A stretch of DNA of 64,000 bases from Pyxidicoccus sp. MSG2 (GCF_026626705.1 NZ_JAPNKC010000001.1:9008001-9072000); one strand, 5' to 3'; shown: positions 36,721 through 45,856, counted from the first letter of the stretch. Numbers and translations are program-made. Notes: generated from the letters alone by a model not told the origin.

Positions 36721-37652
36721 GTACGCGGCTCTCCCTGCACGGAGAGGGTGGTAACCCCAGGCAGGGGCTCGGCTCGGCGGGCTAGCATTGCCTGAACGTA
36801 CAAGGCCCCTCCGCGTGCGGCGCAGATGAGCGTAAGTGAGAAGAATAGGTCGAAGACAACATGCACGGCGACCAACATCCCGTAGGCCGCAGCCACACCC
36901 GCGCCGAAGCACACCTGCATGGCGGGGCGCTGCGGCGTCGTTCCCGGGTCCGTCACCATGTAGAAGGTGTAGAGGACGAAGGCCACACCCGTCATCGGTA
37001 CCAGGGCCGCTGTCAGCGGAGTGCCCGCCACCGCACTGCGCACCGCCGCCTGCACCAAGAAGCCTCCCAGCCACCCCAGGATGAGCGGGATGCGACGGGT
37101 GAACCGCGCGTTGAGAAACGTGCCTGTGCACACGATGATGGCAGGAAGGACCCAATCAGCCGGGCCGCGCAGGTTCTCCGTGAAGTGATAGGGCGGCGCG
37201 ATGCCGATGTGCGGGAACAGCAGGAGTGTTGCCGTGATGCCGAAGTTGGACGGGTTGAGGTAGTGACGCGGCTGGCCCCCTACCGGGACTCGGAAGAGGG
37301 TCTTCGAAGCGATTGCCGTTGCCGATGCGAATGCCACCGGCAAGAGCTGCGCGTTGGCGTACAGCAGCATGGCCACCGCTAAGCCGGTGATGTGAGCCGG
37401 CAGCAGAAAGTCGATGAATGTGCCCGCGCCGCCGAGAAAGCGCGGCGCCCGGCCCTGGCTGCGTGCCCCCGCCCACTCCAACAGCAGTTCTGCGGAGTAG
37501 GCCGCCAGGAGCGAGACGAGCGGATGCGCCCAGGCCTGCTCAAAGCCCAGCACCGTGTGACCCAGCACGTTGAGGAGCGTGATGGCCACAGCAAAGCGTC
37601 GAAGACCCGCCACTCGCAGATCACCACTCCACGTCTTCATCGCTTCATTCAT
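36717..37652 (-). CDS. unbU: UnbU-type membrane protein of the enediyne cassette (SgcE5-like)
   Basis: 311 residues with seven or eight hydrophobic helices. 'RHYLNPSNFGITATLLLFPHIGIAPPYHFTE' and 'FYMVTDPGTTPQRPAMQVCFGAG' are the conserved segments of UnbU, which is distantly related to RnfD/NqrB electron-transport subunits. In other clusters it is required with UnbL and UnbV for core formation, but its biochemical role is not settled. The gene overlaps unbV by 4 bp and pksE by 4 bp. ATG 37652 is used; an internal Met (37640) is also possible. Confidence 0.9.
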   Translation of the reverse strand: MNEAMKTWSGDLRVAGLRRFAVAITLLNVLGHTVLGFEQAWAHPLVSLLAAYSAELLLEWAGARSQGRAPRFLGGAGTFIDFLLPAHITGLAVAMLLYANAQLLPVAFASATAIASKTLFRVPVGGQPRHYLNPSNFGITATLLLFPHIGIAPPYHFTENLRGPADWVLPAIIVCTGTFLNARFTRRIPLILGWLGGFLVQAAVRSAVAGTPLTAALVPMTGVAFVLYTFYMVTDPGTTPQRPAMQVCFGAGVAAAYGMLVAVHVVFDLFFSLTLICAARGGALYVQAMLARRAEPLPGVTTLSVQGEPRT

Positions 37653-39649
37653 CGCGAAGCCTCCGTGACGCCTTCGTCGCCCAGCACGATGGTGTGCCAG
37701 CCAAGGGTGAGGTTCAGGCTCTGGTGGTGGGGGCGGCCGGTACCATCACGCCAAGCCACTTCCACATTCAACTTCGCGCTCGCGTCCTGCCGGCCCAGTC
37801 CGAAATGCAGCTCTGGGCTGCGCTTACCGGAGTGGCCGTTTCCGCCGTCCACCTGGCCCACCAGATGACGTCCGCCAGGCAGGCGCACCTTCACCGAGGC
37901 GCCCAGGGCGGGGGTTCCCTTGCCGCCATAGGGCGCGCGCCCCGCCTCCACTCGTAGCGGGGAGGCGGGCGTGCCAGCCACCGGATGCAGCAAGCGCAGG
38001 CCCAGGAAGGCGCCCGGAGACGCCGCGCGGTTGCGGTAGGCGAAAGAAGGCTCCCACTGATTGCCCACCGCGAAGTCGAGAGCGCCGTCCCCGTCCACGT
38101 CGGCGGTGGCGATGCCGCGCGTCACTTCGGGCGTGGCGATGCCCAGTTCGGGGGCCAGGTCATGAAAGCGTCCGCTCGAGTCCTGCACCCAGAAGGGATT
38201 GTGCTGATGGCCGCTCAGGTCGTCACCGCCCTGGAAGCGGGGCCAGCTCTCCGGGAGGGACAGCATCTGGTCATTGCCGGTGGCCAGTTCCTGCAATTCC
38301 GGCCAGCTATTGCGGTTGCCCTTGAGGAAGCCGGTGGCCTGCAATGCCTCCAGCACGCCGTCATTGTCGAAGTCGGCCAGCCGGGCCTCCCAACCCCAGC
38401 CACTGCGCGCCACGCCACGCGGCTCACTGCGGTCCACGTACGGGGCCACGCCGTCCTTCATTCGGGCCACCTCACCGGTGCTCTCCCAGAGAAAGTGGCT
38501 CTCCAGCAACGAGTACTCTGCCGAGATGTTGCTTACGTAGAGGTCCAGCAGCCCATCTCCATTGACGTCCCCGAAGTCCACGCCCATTCCCTTGAAGGAA
38601 TCGCGGCCGAGCACCTTCGAGTTGGGCGTGGCCAGGCCCTTCTCGCCGGACAGCGACGCAAAGCGGAACCGTCCCCGCTCGGAGCGGTTGTGCAGCATCC
38701 GGTCGGGACCGAAGTCATTGGCGAAGTACACCTCCGGCAGCAGGTCCCCATCCAGGTCCGCCGCGCCCACCGCCAGCGTCCATCCGTGCTCGATCTGCTC
38801 CTCCAGCGCAGGGTCCTCCAGCACGCTGCGCATTTCCTGGAAGGTGACGGAAGGTGCAGCGCCGGAGGTGGCGCCCGTCCAGCGCAGCCAGCGGTTGCGC
38901 CCGCCATTGAAGGCGCGCGTCATGGAATCCTGCATCCCATCTGGCACTGGCGCGTTCTCGTCGATGATGTGCGAGCCGTCCGGGAAGTAGTTGGTGATGA
39001 TGAAGTCTGGATGGCCGTCACCGTCCACGTCCGCGAAGGTGGCCGCGTTGCTGTACCAGCGCTCCACCACCGGGTTCACCTCCTGGCGCGTGAATGCGTC
39101 CGCGCCCAGGGCCACGGATTGCCCCGGCATGCCCGGCTTCTGGAGGAAGGCCACCGGCGTGCGGCCCCAGTAGTAGACGACCACGTCCGCCCAACCGTCC
39201 TCGTTAAGGTCCCTCGGGAGACACCCCATGGGAGCCATGGTGGCGCCATCCCATGGCAGCGGCGATGCGTCCAAGGTGAAGGGCGCATAGCGCGAGGGAG
39301 TGCCTGGCACGGGGGCCACGATGACCTGGTCCGTGCGCGTTTCCACGTAGCACACGTCATTGGGCAGGCCATCCGAATCCAGGTCGTGCAGCGCCACCGC
39401 GCCGCCGACCGCGGATATCCACCCCTGGATGTGCTTCAGTGACGGATTGACAGGCCGCAGTGATCGAGGAGGGGGCCCGGCCACCGAGGGAAGCTCGTGC
39501 CGCTCGAAGCCGAACCGCGAAGCCATGGCCGCGCGCGCTGCCTCATCCTTCGCGGGTGGCCGTGCGAAGCCGTAGAGGCCCAGGACCATGGTGGCCGCCA
39601 GGATTTGCGGCAGATAGGCCTGGAACCACATCCTCTTCTGTTCACTCAT
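37649..39649 (-). CDS. unbV: UnbV-type FG-GAP/ASPIC protein of the enediyne cassette
   Basis: 666 residues from ATG 39649 with GGAG upstream. An N-terminal hydrophobic segment (about 10-26) is a signal or anchor, so the bulk is extracytoplasmic. At least six FG-GAP/VCBS calcium-loop repeats are seen (DLDSDGLPND, DLNEDGWADV, DVDGDGHPDF, DLDGDLLPEV, DVNGDGLLDL, DVDGDGALDF), forming an integrin-like propeller. The C-terminal ASPIC/UnbV domain includes 'LGASVKVRLPGGRHLVGQVDGG' and 'SPELHFGLG'. Relatives include CRTAC1. The function in enediyne assembly is unknown, and its predicted location outside the cytoplasm is notable for a biosynthetic protein. Confidence 0.9.
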   Translation of the reverse strand: MSEQKRMWFQAYLPQILAATMVLGLYGFARPPAKDEAARAAMASRFGFERHELPSVAGPPPRSLRPVNPSLKHIQGWISAVGGAVALHDLDSDGLPNDVCYVETRTDQVIVAPVPGTPSRYAPFTLDASPLPWDGATMAPMGCLPRDLNEDGWADVVVYYWGRTPVAFLQKPGMPGQSVALGADAFTRQEVNPVVERWYSNAATFADVDGDGHPDFIITNYFPDGSHIIDENAPVPDGMQDSMTRAFNGGRNRWLRWTGATSGAAPSVTFQEMRSVLEDPALEEQIEHGWTLAVGAADLDGDLLPEVYFANDFGPDRMLHNRSERGRFRFASLSGEKGLATPNSKVLGRDSFKGMGVDFGDVNGDGLLDLYVSNISAEYSLLESHFLWESTGEVARMKDGVAPYVDRSEPRGVARSGWGWEARLADFDNDGVLEALQATGFLKGNRNSWPELQELATGNDQMLSLPESWPRFQGGDDLSGHQHNPFWVQDSSGRFHDLAPELGIATPEVTRGIATADVDGDGALDFAVGNQWEPSFAYRNRAASPGAFLGLRLLHPVAGTPASPLRVEAGRAPYGGKGTPALGASVKVRLPGGRHLVGQVDGGNGHSGKRSPELHFGLGRQDASAKLNVEVAWRDGTGRPHHQSLNLTLGWHTIVLGDEGVTEASR

Positions 39650-40659
39650 GCTGCTCCCGAAATAGCGGCGGTCAGCCGCTGGATGTGCTGTCTCCAGAGC
39701 TCAAAGCGCGGAGTGTCGCCCTGCGCTCCGGTCACCGCCCGTTCCGCCTGGTCCGCTAGCGGCGCAACCACCGACGCGGGCTTCCCGAAGAGGACATCGC
39801 AGGCCAGTTCCACGTGGGGTGCCAGGTTGCCCGCGCGCTCCCGGGCCCGCGCCGCGAACACACTGCCTTGGCGCAACTGCGGGAGGTGCGGGCCCGTGGC
39901 GCGCGCGAGCTCCTCCAGGGCCTCACGGTCCACACCGCCCGCGTACGTGCAAGCCAGGCCCACGCCCGCCCAAAGGTCCGGCCACCGCGCCTCCGGGAAC
40001 GAGCGCACCCGGTCGATGATGCGCCCGACGCCCGCGCCCTCTACGAACCAGAGGCTGCGGCCGAGCCCCTGATCGAACACTCGGGCCGCGTAGCCGGAAA
40101 GGGGCTGCTGCCGCCGCTGCTCCACGTAGCGCGCGCCGTGGAAGAAGCCCTCGTGGAAGCCGTAGCCGTCCACCGCGAGCCAGCCGAGCAGCGGGTCCAC
40201 CCGCATCAGTTTCGGCTCCACGCTTCGCCCCAGGCGTGCCCACGCCCAGCCCATGCCCACGTATGTCATATAGACATGGCGGTAATCGCTACCTTCCAGG
40301 AAGCGCTGCACCCGAGAGCGGTCCCACGGTGCCAGCATGTCCAGCAGGGCGAGTGCCATGGCTGCGCCCTCGTACGCGAAGCCGCGGACCTCCGTGTCCA
40401 CTGCCTCCACTGCCGGCAACAGCGATTCGGGCTCTGGGTCGTCCAGCGCAGCCATGTAGCCGACGATGAACGTGGAGCCGATGCGCTCCAACCGCGCCTG
40501 CGCGGGCTCGCCCGCCCCTCGGAAACCACGCTTCGTGAAGCTCGCCTCATCTGGAGCCAGCCCGAAGATGCGCCTGCGCACGGAACGCGCCAGTCCTCGC
40601 GGCGCGGCGTTGCGTTGCGTCAGGCGTGCTCTCGCCTTGCCAGTCGATGACCAAAACAT
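39646..40659 (-). CDS. unbL: UnbL-type DUF1702 protein of the enediyne cassette
   Basis: 337 residues. ATG 40659 (MFWSSTGKAR) gives the family start; the much longer open frame upstream is not coding. Conserved DUF1702 text: 'RRRIFGLAPDEASFTKRGF' near residue 25-45, 'GFAYEGAAMALALLDML', 'YMTYVGMGWAWARL', 'DGYGFHEGFFHGARYV' and 'RSLWFVEGAGVGRI'. No signal peptide, so probably cytosolic. It is the first gene of the five-gene operon, and all later genes overlap. Its biochemical role is unknown, but it is part of the minimal enediyne core set. Confidence 0.92.
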   Translation of the reverse strand: MFWSSTGKARARLTQRNAAPRGLARSVRRRIFGLAPDEASFTKRGFRGAGEPAQARLERIGSTFIVGYMAALDDPEPESLLPAVEAVDTEVRGFAYEGAAMALALLDMLAPWDRSRVQRFLEGSDYRHVYMTYVGMGWAWARLGRSVEPKLMRVDPLLGWLAVDGYGFHEGFFHGARYVEQRRQQPLSGYAARVFDQGLGRSLWFVEGAGVGRIIDRVRSFPEARWPDLWAGVGLACTYAGGVDREALEELARATGPHLPQLRQGSVFAARARERAGNLAPHVELACDVLFGKPASVVAPLADQAERAVTGAQGDTPRFELWRQHIQRLTAAISGAA

Positions 40660-40795
40660 GGAGTGGATATCTATACCACAACCTGTGTAGGCTCTAAATG
40701 CCGGACGTTGAGGTTTCTTCGTGAGAGGCGGAACAGCGGAATCTCCGGCTCTTTTCTTTGTCTGGGGTCGCCGCCATGAGCGGTGGGGAGCGACA
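40660..40795. promoter_or_regulatory. Divergent promoter region of the enediyne and ABC-transport operons
   Basis: The 136-bp gap between two divergent starts must hold both promoters. On the minus strand TATAGAT (about 40673-40667) lies only a few bases from ATG 40659, so a leaderless transcript is possible; no good -35 is seen. It has an AT-rich centre. Confidence 0.35.
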
Positions 40796-41938
40796 ATGAT
40801 GAGCAGCGCCATGCGCGGTGGACGCACGGGACTGGCGGTATTGACCGTCGTCTGGGTAGCGGTACTGGCGTTGGTGAGCGGGCTCCACCTGGGCCTGAAT
40901 CGCCAGGAGTTGCTGGCCCGACGCGCCAAGCTACAGGTAGGGCACCTACCCGTCACGTGACACCTCACGTGTCCGGTCACCAGTTGGGCGACCCGAAATT
41001 CGAATAGGGGCACCGTCTTCGAGTCGAGACGGTTCACGAACTTCGCTGCCATCACGGAGGCATTCCAGGCTGGCGAGCTCCAGGCGTCCTTCATCCTCGC
41101 TCCGCTGGCGATGACGATGAAGCGCCGGGGCCTGCCCATCCGCATCGTTTACTTGGGACATCGTGACGGCACGGTGCTCATGGTGCGCAAGGACGCGCCC
41201 ATCCAGTCTTTCGCGGACCTGCGCGGCAAGCGCATCGCCATCCCGCATCGCTATTCCAACCAGCGGATCCTCATCCAGAAGTTGATGGACCGGTTCGCCA
41301 TGACGGACGACGACGTGACGCTCATCGAGTTCCCTCCGCCGGAGATGCCAGCCGGACTGCGCACCGGACAGTTCGACGCGTACATCGTGGGGGAGCCGTT
41401 CGGTGCGGCAGCGGAGCTGTCGGACATCGCGCGACCGCTCTATTTCACCAAGGACGTGTGGCCGGACTTCATCTCCTGCGTGCTGGCGGTCCATGAAAAG
41501 CTCATCGCCGACCGGCCGGACTTGGTGCAGGAACTGGTGAATGGCATTGCGGCCTCTGGCGAGTGGATCGACTCACCCGGCGAGGACCTGGCTCCGGGGG
41601 TGGCGGTGGAAGGAGAGGGGCCCGCAGACCCGTCCCTGGCCATGGTGCCAAAAGGTTGGCCCCGCACGCACCGCATGCAGGCGGCGGCCATCGCCGCGAG
41701 ACCCGAGCACTTCAATCAGCGCGTCGAGCTGCTTCGCTACGTGCTTACGCAACCGCCAGACCGGGTGCGCTACGTGGACCTGGAACCGGCGCGCGCGGAC
41801 TTCGAGGAGATTCAGCGCTACGCCGAGCGTCTGGGCTTCTTTCCTCCGTCCTCGCCGGAGAGCCCGTTCGGGTTCGACGACTATACGGATACGCGCTTTG
41901 CCCGGCGCAAGCCGGCGGTGGGAGACGTCGCGCCGTGA
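40796..41938 (+). CDS. ABC transporter substrate-binding protein (NitT/TauT/SsuA-like), interrupted by in-frame TGA at codon 55
   Basis: The open frame from ATG 40796 (GGGGAG upstream) has an N-terminal membrane anchor or signal (about residues 11-31), then 'KLQVGHLPVT', a TGA at 40958-40960, and then continues in the same frame without another stop to 41938: 'HLTCPVTSWA', 'SRRFTNFAAITEAFQAGELQASFI', 'GHRDGTVLMVRKDAPI' and 'YFTKDVWPDFISCVLAV'. This is a periplasmic binding protein of 380 codons. My memory of relatives is 'VTCHLTCPVT', which would put Cys at the TGA. A selenocysteine codon, a recent nonsense mutation or a sequencing error are all possible. The stop overlaps the permease start, and the permease and ATPase are intact. 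Confidence 0.65.
40975..40993 (+). other. Possible bacterial SECIS-like hairpin after the in-frame TGA
   Basis: GGTC (40975-40978) pairs with GACC (40990-40993), an A-C mismatch follows, then CC pairs with GG, closing an AGTTG loop at 40982-40986. The loop begins 21 nt after the TGA and has G in its second position, which is within the loose rules for bacterial SECIS elements. The stem is short, and GC-rich DNA makes such hairpins often by chance. Confidence 0.2.
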
Positions 41939-42708
41939 TGCGCAAGGTGCGGTTCGAACAGGTAGCGCTGGGGGTGGTGGGCACGGCCGTGTTCCTGCTA
42001 GCGTGGGAGCTGGCCACCCACGACGCGCCGCGCGGGGGAATGCCGGGTCCCCTGGGGACGGCACAGGGCCTCTTTGAACTGGCCGGCACCGGCGCGCTGC
42101 TACGCAACGTGGTGGCCTCGGTGTTCCGTGTCTCCTACGGCTTCACACTGGCGGTCATCATCGGCATTCCGCTAGGCGTTTGGGTCGGCTGGTACGCGCG
42201 CGCGCACTACGCGCTCAACCCATTCCTGCAGCTCCTGAGGCCCATCTCGCCCATTGCCTGGCTGCCTGTCGCGACGCTGTGGTTCGGCAGTGGGGACGTG
42301 TCAGCCGTCTTCCTCATCTTCATGGCGGCGTTCTTCCCCATGGTGGTGTCCACGTCCTCGGCGGTGCGGGCCATCGAGAACCGCTACCTGAAGGCGGCTG
42401 AGAACTTCGAAGTGCGCGGAGTGAGGCTGGCCACGCGCGTTATCTTCCCGGCCATCCTCCCGCAGGTCGTCTCCGGCATGCGGCTGGCGCTGGGCATCGC
42501 CTGGGTGGTGGTCGTGGCGGCGGAGATGCTCGGCGTGCGCTCCGGGTTGGGCTACCAGGTCAACGACGCACGCAACAACCTGCGCTTCGAACTGGTCACC
42601 GCGGCCATGGTGGTCATCGGGGTGATTGGCTTCGGGCTGGATGGAATCTTCCGCGCACTCGAGCGGCAGCAGGTGCTTCAGAGAGGAGCGCGCCCTGGCG
42701 ACTTCTGA
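41938..42708 (+). CDS. ABC transporter permease (SsuC/TauC-like)
   Basis: 256 residues; the ATG at 41938 shares one base with the stop of the binding-protein gene (TGATG). Six membrane helices are predicted. The EAA loop reads 'KAAENFEVRGVRLATRVIFPAILPQVVSGMRLALGIAWVVVVAAEM', the standard ATPase-contact motif of the nitrate/sulfonate/taurine importer group. It forms a complete importer operon with the genes on either side. The substrate is unknown; in this setting a precursor or cofactor for the pathway is possible. Confidence 0.88.
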   Translation: MRKVRFEQVALGVVGTAVFLLAWELATHDAPRGGMPGPLGTAQGLFELAGTGALLRNVVASVFRVSYGFTLAVIIGIPLGVWVGWYARAHYALNPFLQLLRPISPIAWLPVATLWFGSGDVSAVFLIFMAAFFPMVVSTSSAVRAIENRYLKAAENFEVRGVRLATRVIFPAILPQVVSGMRLALGIAWVVVVAAEMLGVRSGLGYQVNDARNNLRFELVTAAMVVIGVIGFGLDGIFRALERQQVLQRGARPGDF

Positions 42709-42715
42709 GAATGCG

Positions 42716-43465
42716 GTGGTGAAGATCCGGCTGAAGCAGGCGCTGAAGCAATTCGGCGCCGGGGCGAAAGCCCTGACGGTTCTGGACCACGTGGACCTGG
42801 AGGTGCGCGAGCACGAGTTCGTCGTGCTGGTCGGGCCCTCGGGCTGTGGCAAGACGACGTTGCTGGGCGCCATCGCTGGCTTCGTGGCGTTGGATGCGGG
42901 CACGCTGGAGATCGACGGACAGCGCGTGCGGGGCCCGTCCCGGCGGCGCATCTATGTGTCCCAGGAGCCCAGCGTCTTCCCCTGGTTGACGGTGGAGGAG
43001 AATGTCGCCTTCCCGCTGGCGGACCTGCCCGCCGAGGCCCGTGAGGCCGAGGTGGCGCGCCAGCTATCGCGCGTGGGGCTCGCGGATTTCCGCAATCACT
43101 ATCCAGTGCAGCTGTCCGGCGGAATGAAGCAGCGGCTGGAGTTCGCAAGGGCCCTGGCTGCCGAGCCAGAGATGCTCCTGCTGGACGAGCCCTTCGGCGC
43201 GCTCGACCCGTTCACGCGACATGAGCACTGCCGCGAGCTGGCTCGCCTGTGGCTGGAGACTCGCAAGACGTGTGTCATGGTGACGCACGACATCGAGGAG
43301 GCTTGCGCATTGGCCACGCGCATCGTGGTGATGTCCACGCGGCCCGCGCGCATCATCGACATCTTGGACAACCCGCTGCCCCGGCCAAGGGACCTCACCG
43401 GCGATGGCTTCCATGCGCTCAAGACGCGCATCCACAGGCTGCTCCAGCTCGTGCCGAGCATCTGA
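42716..43465 (+). CDS. ABC transporter ATP-binding protein (SsuB/TauB-like)
   Basis: About 249 residues. The start is uncertain: GTG 42716 is used, but ATG 42641 is in frame and a good GAGAGGAG lies just before 42695 (CTG). All nucleotide-binding motifs are present: Walker A GPSGCGKTT, Q-loop 'YVSQEPSVFPWLTVEENV', signature LSGGMKQR, Walker B MLLLDEPFGALD, and switch His in VTHDIEEA. The C-terminus has the 'STRPARIID' text typical of the nitrate/sulfonate group. Cytoplasmic partner of the permease at 41938. Confidence 0.85.
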   Translation: MVKIRLKQALKQFGAGAKALTVLDHVDLEVREHEFVVLVGPSGCGKTTLLGAIAGFVALDAGTLEIDGQRVRGPSRRRIYVSQEPSVFPWLTVEENVAFPLADLPAEAREAEVARQLSRVGLADFRNHYPVQLSGGMKQRLEFARALAAEPEMLLLDEPFGALDPFTRHEHCRELARLWLETRKTCVMVTHDIEEACALATRIVVMSTRPARIIDILDNPLPRPRDLTGDGFHALKTRIHRLLQLVPSI

Positions 43466-43519
43466 GCCGCTTCCAGCAAGAACGGTACAAAACACATTCG
43501 TCCTTCGTGGAGTCAATAG

Positions 43520-45856
43520 ATGCCGGTGCTGGAACGATTGACGCAGGCCTGCCTGGCCAGGCCGAGACTCGTGTTGCTGGCTGGCCTCTTGGTGACGCTG
43601 TTCTTCGTGAGCGGCATCCCGCGACTCAACCTTCGTACGGACGGAATGGCCATCTACCCGTCCGATAATCCAGTCGTCGAACAGTCCGAGGTTGATGCGG
43701 AGACCTTCCGGGACCCCGATCAGGTCATCGTCCTGGTGAACTCCCGTGTGGCCGGGCCGCGCGTCGCCAGCCTCGCCGGCCTGCGTTTCCTGAGGGAGCT
43801 GGACCGCCAGGTTCGTCGGCTCCCCATCGCGGATGCTGACAAGGTTCGTTCCCTGGCCAGTCTGGTAGACCCCGACCCGAACCTGTCTGCCCTGCAGTAC
43901 GCCAGGGAGTATCTGGAAGAAGCCCCAACGTCGGAAGCGGAGGCCACGGCGCTACTTGAGCGTGTCGACCGCCATCCACTGGCCCGAGGCCTGTTCCTTT
44001 CCCGGGACGGCTCCGCCGCGGCCCTCTACGTTCCCCTGGCCAGGGGCATCGAGCGCCGAGATGCCGTCAGTGTTCTGGAGCGCTGGCTCGCCACCTACTC
44101 AGGCTCGGAATTCGAACTGCGGGTCACCGGCCCGGTGGTGGCGGAGGTCCTGCTCGGCCGGCTCGTCCTGCGCGACCTGTTCTGGATGGTTCCCATCATG
44201 GTCACGGTGATGGTCCTGCTGCTGTACTGGTACATGCGCACCGTGGCGGCCGTGGTCGCCGTCATGACGGAGGTCCTGGTCGTCATGGCGTGCGTGCTGG
44301 GGACCATGGGGTACCTGGGAATCCCGGTCACGCTGATTACCACCATCCTCCCCATCGTCCTGATGGTCATGGGGGCCGCGGATGAGATCCACTTCATGGA
44401 GCGGCTGCAGACCCTTCATGACTCGAACCCGGCGGCTTCGCCCGAGCAGCGTCGGGCGCATGTGCGGGCGGCGCTGAGGGAAATAGGGGCTCCGCTGGTG
44501 CTCACTTCCCTGGCCACCGCAGCCGGATTCCTGGCCTATCCCTCATCCACCATCCTGCCCCTCCGCGACTTCGGGGTGCTCGCGGCCATGGGGATGGTTC
44601 TGGCGATGCTGTCGAGCTTCACCCTCATCCCCGCCTTGGTCGTCGCCATGCCCGGCGCATGGTGGAGGAGGCGACAGCCGAAGCAAGCTCCGGAGCTTTC
44701 ACCCCTGTCCTCGTTCGAGGCATGGATATGCCGTCACGAAACGGCCTCGTTCCGCCTCGGCGTATTTCTCATCGCTGTGATGCTCCCTGGCAGCTTCTTC
44801 CTCTCCATCCAGGACTCATGGCTCGAGAACTTTGACAGGGCGTCGCCGGTCGTGGCCGCGGATGAAATCTTCAATTCCCAGTTCTGGGGGACGTACCGCT
44901 TCGACGTCGTCCTCGAGAGCCCGGAGCCGCATTTCTTTCGCCATGCCGACGGACTGGCCTTGGTGGAGGAGGTCTCCCGGCTTGCATCAACCGCGCCTCA
45001 TGCCGCAGGGGTCATCAGCCATCTGACCCCGCTGGGTGTGCTCGCAAGGATGACGGGCAAGTCGGACGAGGTCTCGCGGTTGCCAGGGGAGGCCCTCCGG
45101 ACCCTGAGCGCGCTGTCCATACTCCTCAGGAGCCGTATCGACCTGGACCAGTATCAGACGCGGGATGCACAGATGGCTCGCGTGCGCATCATGGTCAGGG
45201 CTCCCGACTTCCTCCAGGGCACCGAGCTGCGGGAGCATCTTGAGCGAAGCCTCCCGCGCATCCTGGAAGCTCGCGGAGTGAAGGCTCATTTCAGCGGGGA
45301 ACTGCCGATCGCCGTCGAGGTCGTTCGAGCCATCATCTCAAGCCAGCTCTACTCCATCGTCTGGAGCCTGATAGGCATCGGCCTGATTCTCTTGATAGGC
45401 CTCAGGAACCTCATCCAGGCCGTCGTCGTACTGGTCCCCGTGCTGGCTGGCTCGATACTCGTGTTCGGTGTGCTCGGCTACCTTGGGCTGCCGCTGGGAA
45501 TCGCCAGCAGCATGTTCCTGGCGCTCTCCGTCGGTTGCGGCACTGACTTCGCCCTGCACTTCGTCCACGCACACAAGGAGGGCCAGAGAGCCGGCCTGGC
45601 TCATGCCGACGCTGTTCGCAACAGCTTCGCCTCCGCTGGGAAGGCGGCCCGCTGGAACGCCATGGTCCTGGGGCTCGGTTTCCTGAGTCTGACCTTGTCC
45701 TCGTTGAGACCCAATCGCGTCCTGGGCCTGCTGTTGGGAATGGCCATGTTCTCCGCGTACCTCATGACCCTCCTGCTGCTTCCCCGGCTTCTGGGGCTGG
45801 CGCGAAGACTGCGCCCAAACCCAATCTCAGATCAGAAAATCGCAGTAAACGTTTGA
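43520..45856 (+). CDS. RND/MMPL-family transporter (second of two)
   Basis: 778 residues from ATG 43520 with TGGAG upstream. Same architecture as the transporter at 23918: N-terminal helix, periplasmic domain with 'RDPDQVIVLVNSR', a helical bundle with 'VMGAADEIHFMERL', a second periplasmic domain with 'NSQFWGTYRFDVVLE', and the final bundle with 'ALSVGCGTDFALHFVHAHKEGQ'. The Asp residues of the transmembrane proton relay are present. No LolA-like gene follows directly; the next gene is a secreted protein 105 bp away. It probably exports a lipophilic molecule or lipid. Confidence 0.85.
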   Translation: MPVLERLTQACLARPRLVLLAGLLVTLFFVSGIPRLNLRTDGMAIYPSDNPVVEQSEVDAETFRDPDQVIVLVNSRVAGPRVASLAGLRFLRELDRQVRRLPIADADKVRSLASLVDPDPNLSALQYAREYLEEAPTSEAEATALLERVDRHPLARGLFLSRDGSAAALYVPLARGIERRDAVSVLERWLATYSGSEFELRVTGPVVAEVLLGRLVLRDLFWMVPIMVTVMVLLLYWYMRTVAAVVAVMTEVLVVMACVLGTMGYLGIPVTLITTILPIVLMVMGAADEIHFMERLQTLHDSNPAASPEQRRAHVRAALREIGAPLVLTSLATAAGFLAYPSSTILPLRDFGVLAAMGMVLAMLSSFTLIPALVVAMPGAWWRRRQPKQAPELSPLSSFEAWICRHETASFRLGVFLIAVMLPGSFFLSIQDSWLENFDRASPVVAADEIFNSQFWGTYRFDVVLESPEPHFFRHADGLALVEEVSRLASTAPHAAGVISHLTPLGVLARMTGKSDEVSRLPGEALRTLSALSILLRSRIDLDQYQTRDAQMARVRIMVRAPDFLQGTELREHLERSLPRILEARGVKAHFSGELPIAVEVVRAIISSQLYSIVWSLIGIGLILLIGLRNLIQAVVVLVPVLAGSILVFGVLGYLGLPLGIASSMFLALSVGCGTDFALHFVHAHKEGQRAGLAHADAVRNSFASAGKAARWNAMVLGLGFLSLTLSSLRPNRVLGLLLGMAMFSAYLMTLLLLPRLLGLARRLRPNPISDQKIAVNV

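Noticed and set aside
40954..40971. CACGTG repeated 6 nt apart around the in-frame TGA as a strong hairpin
   Set aside because: The arm contains the TGA itself, so it cannot serve as a downstream SECIS; CACGTG is self-palindromic and common in GC-rich DNA.
40660..41145. Upstream extension of the unbL frame (499 codons in total)
   Set aside because: The DUF1702 family begins at ATG 40659; the extension overlaps the divergent binding-protein gene and has no family match.
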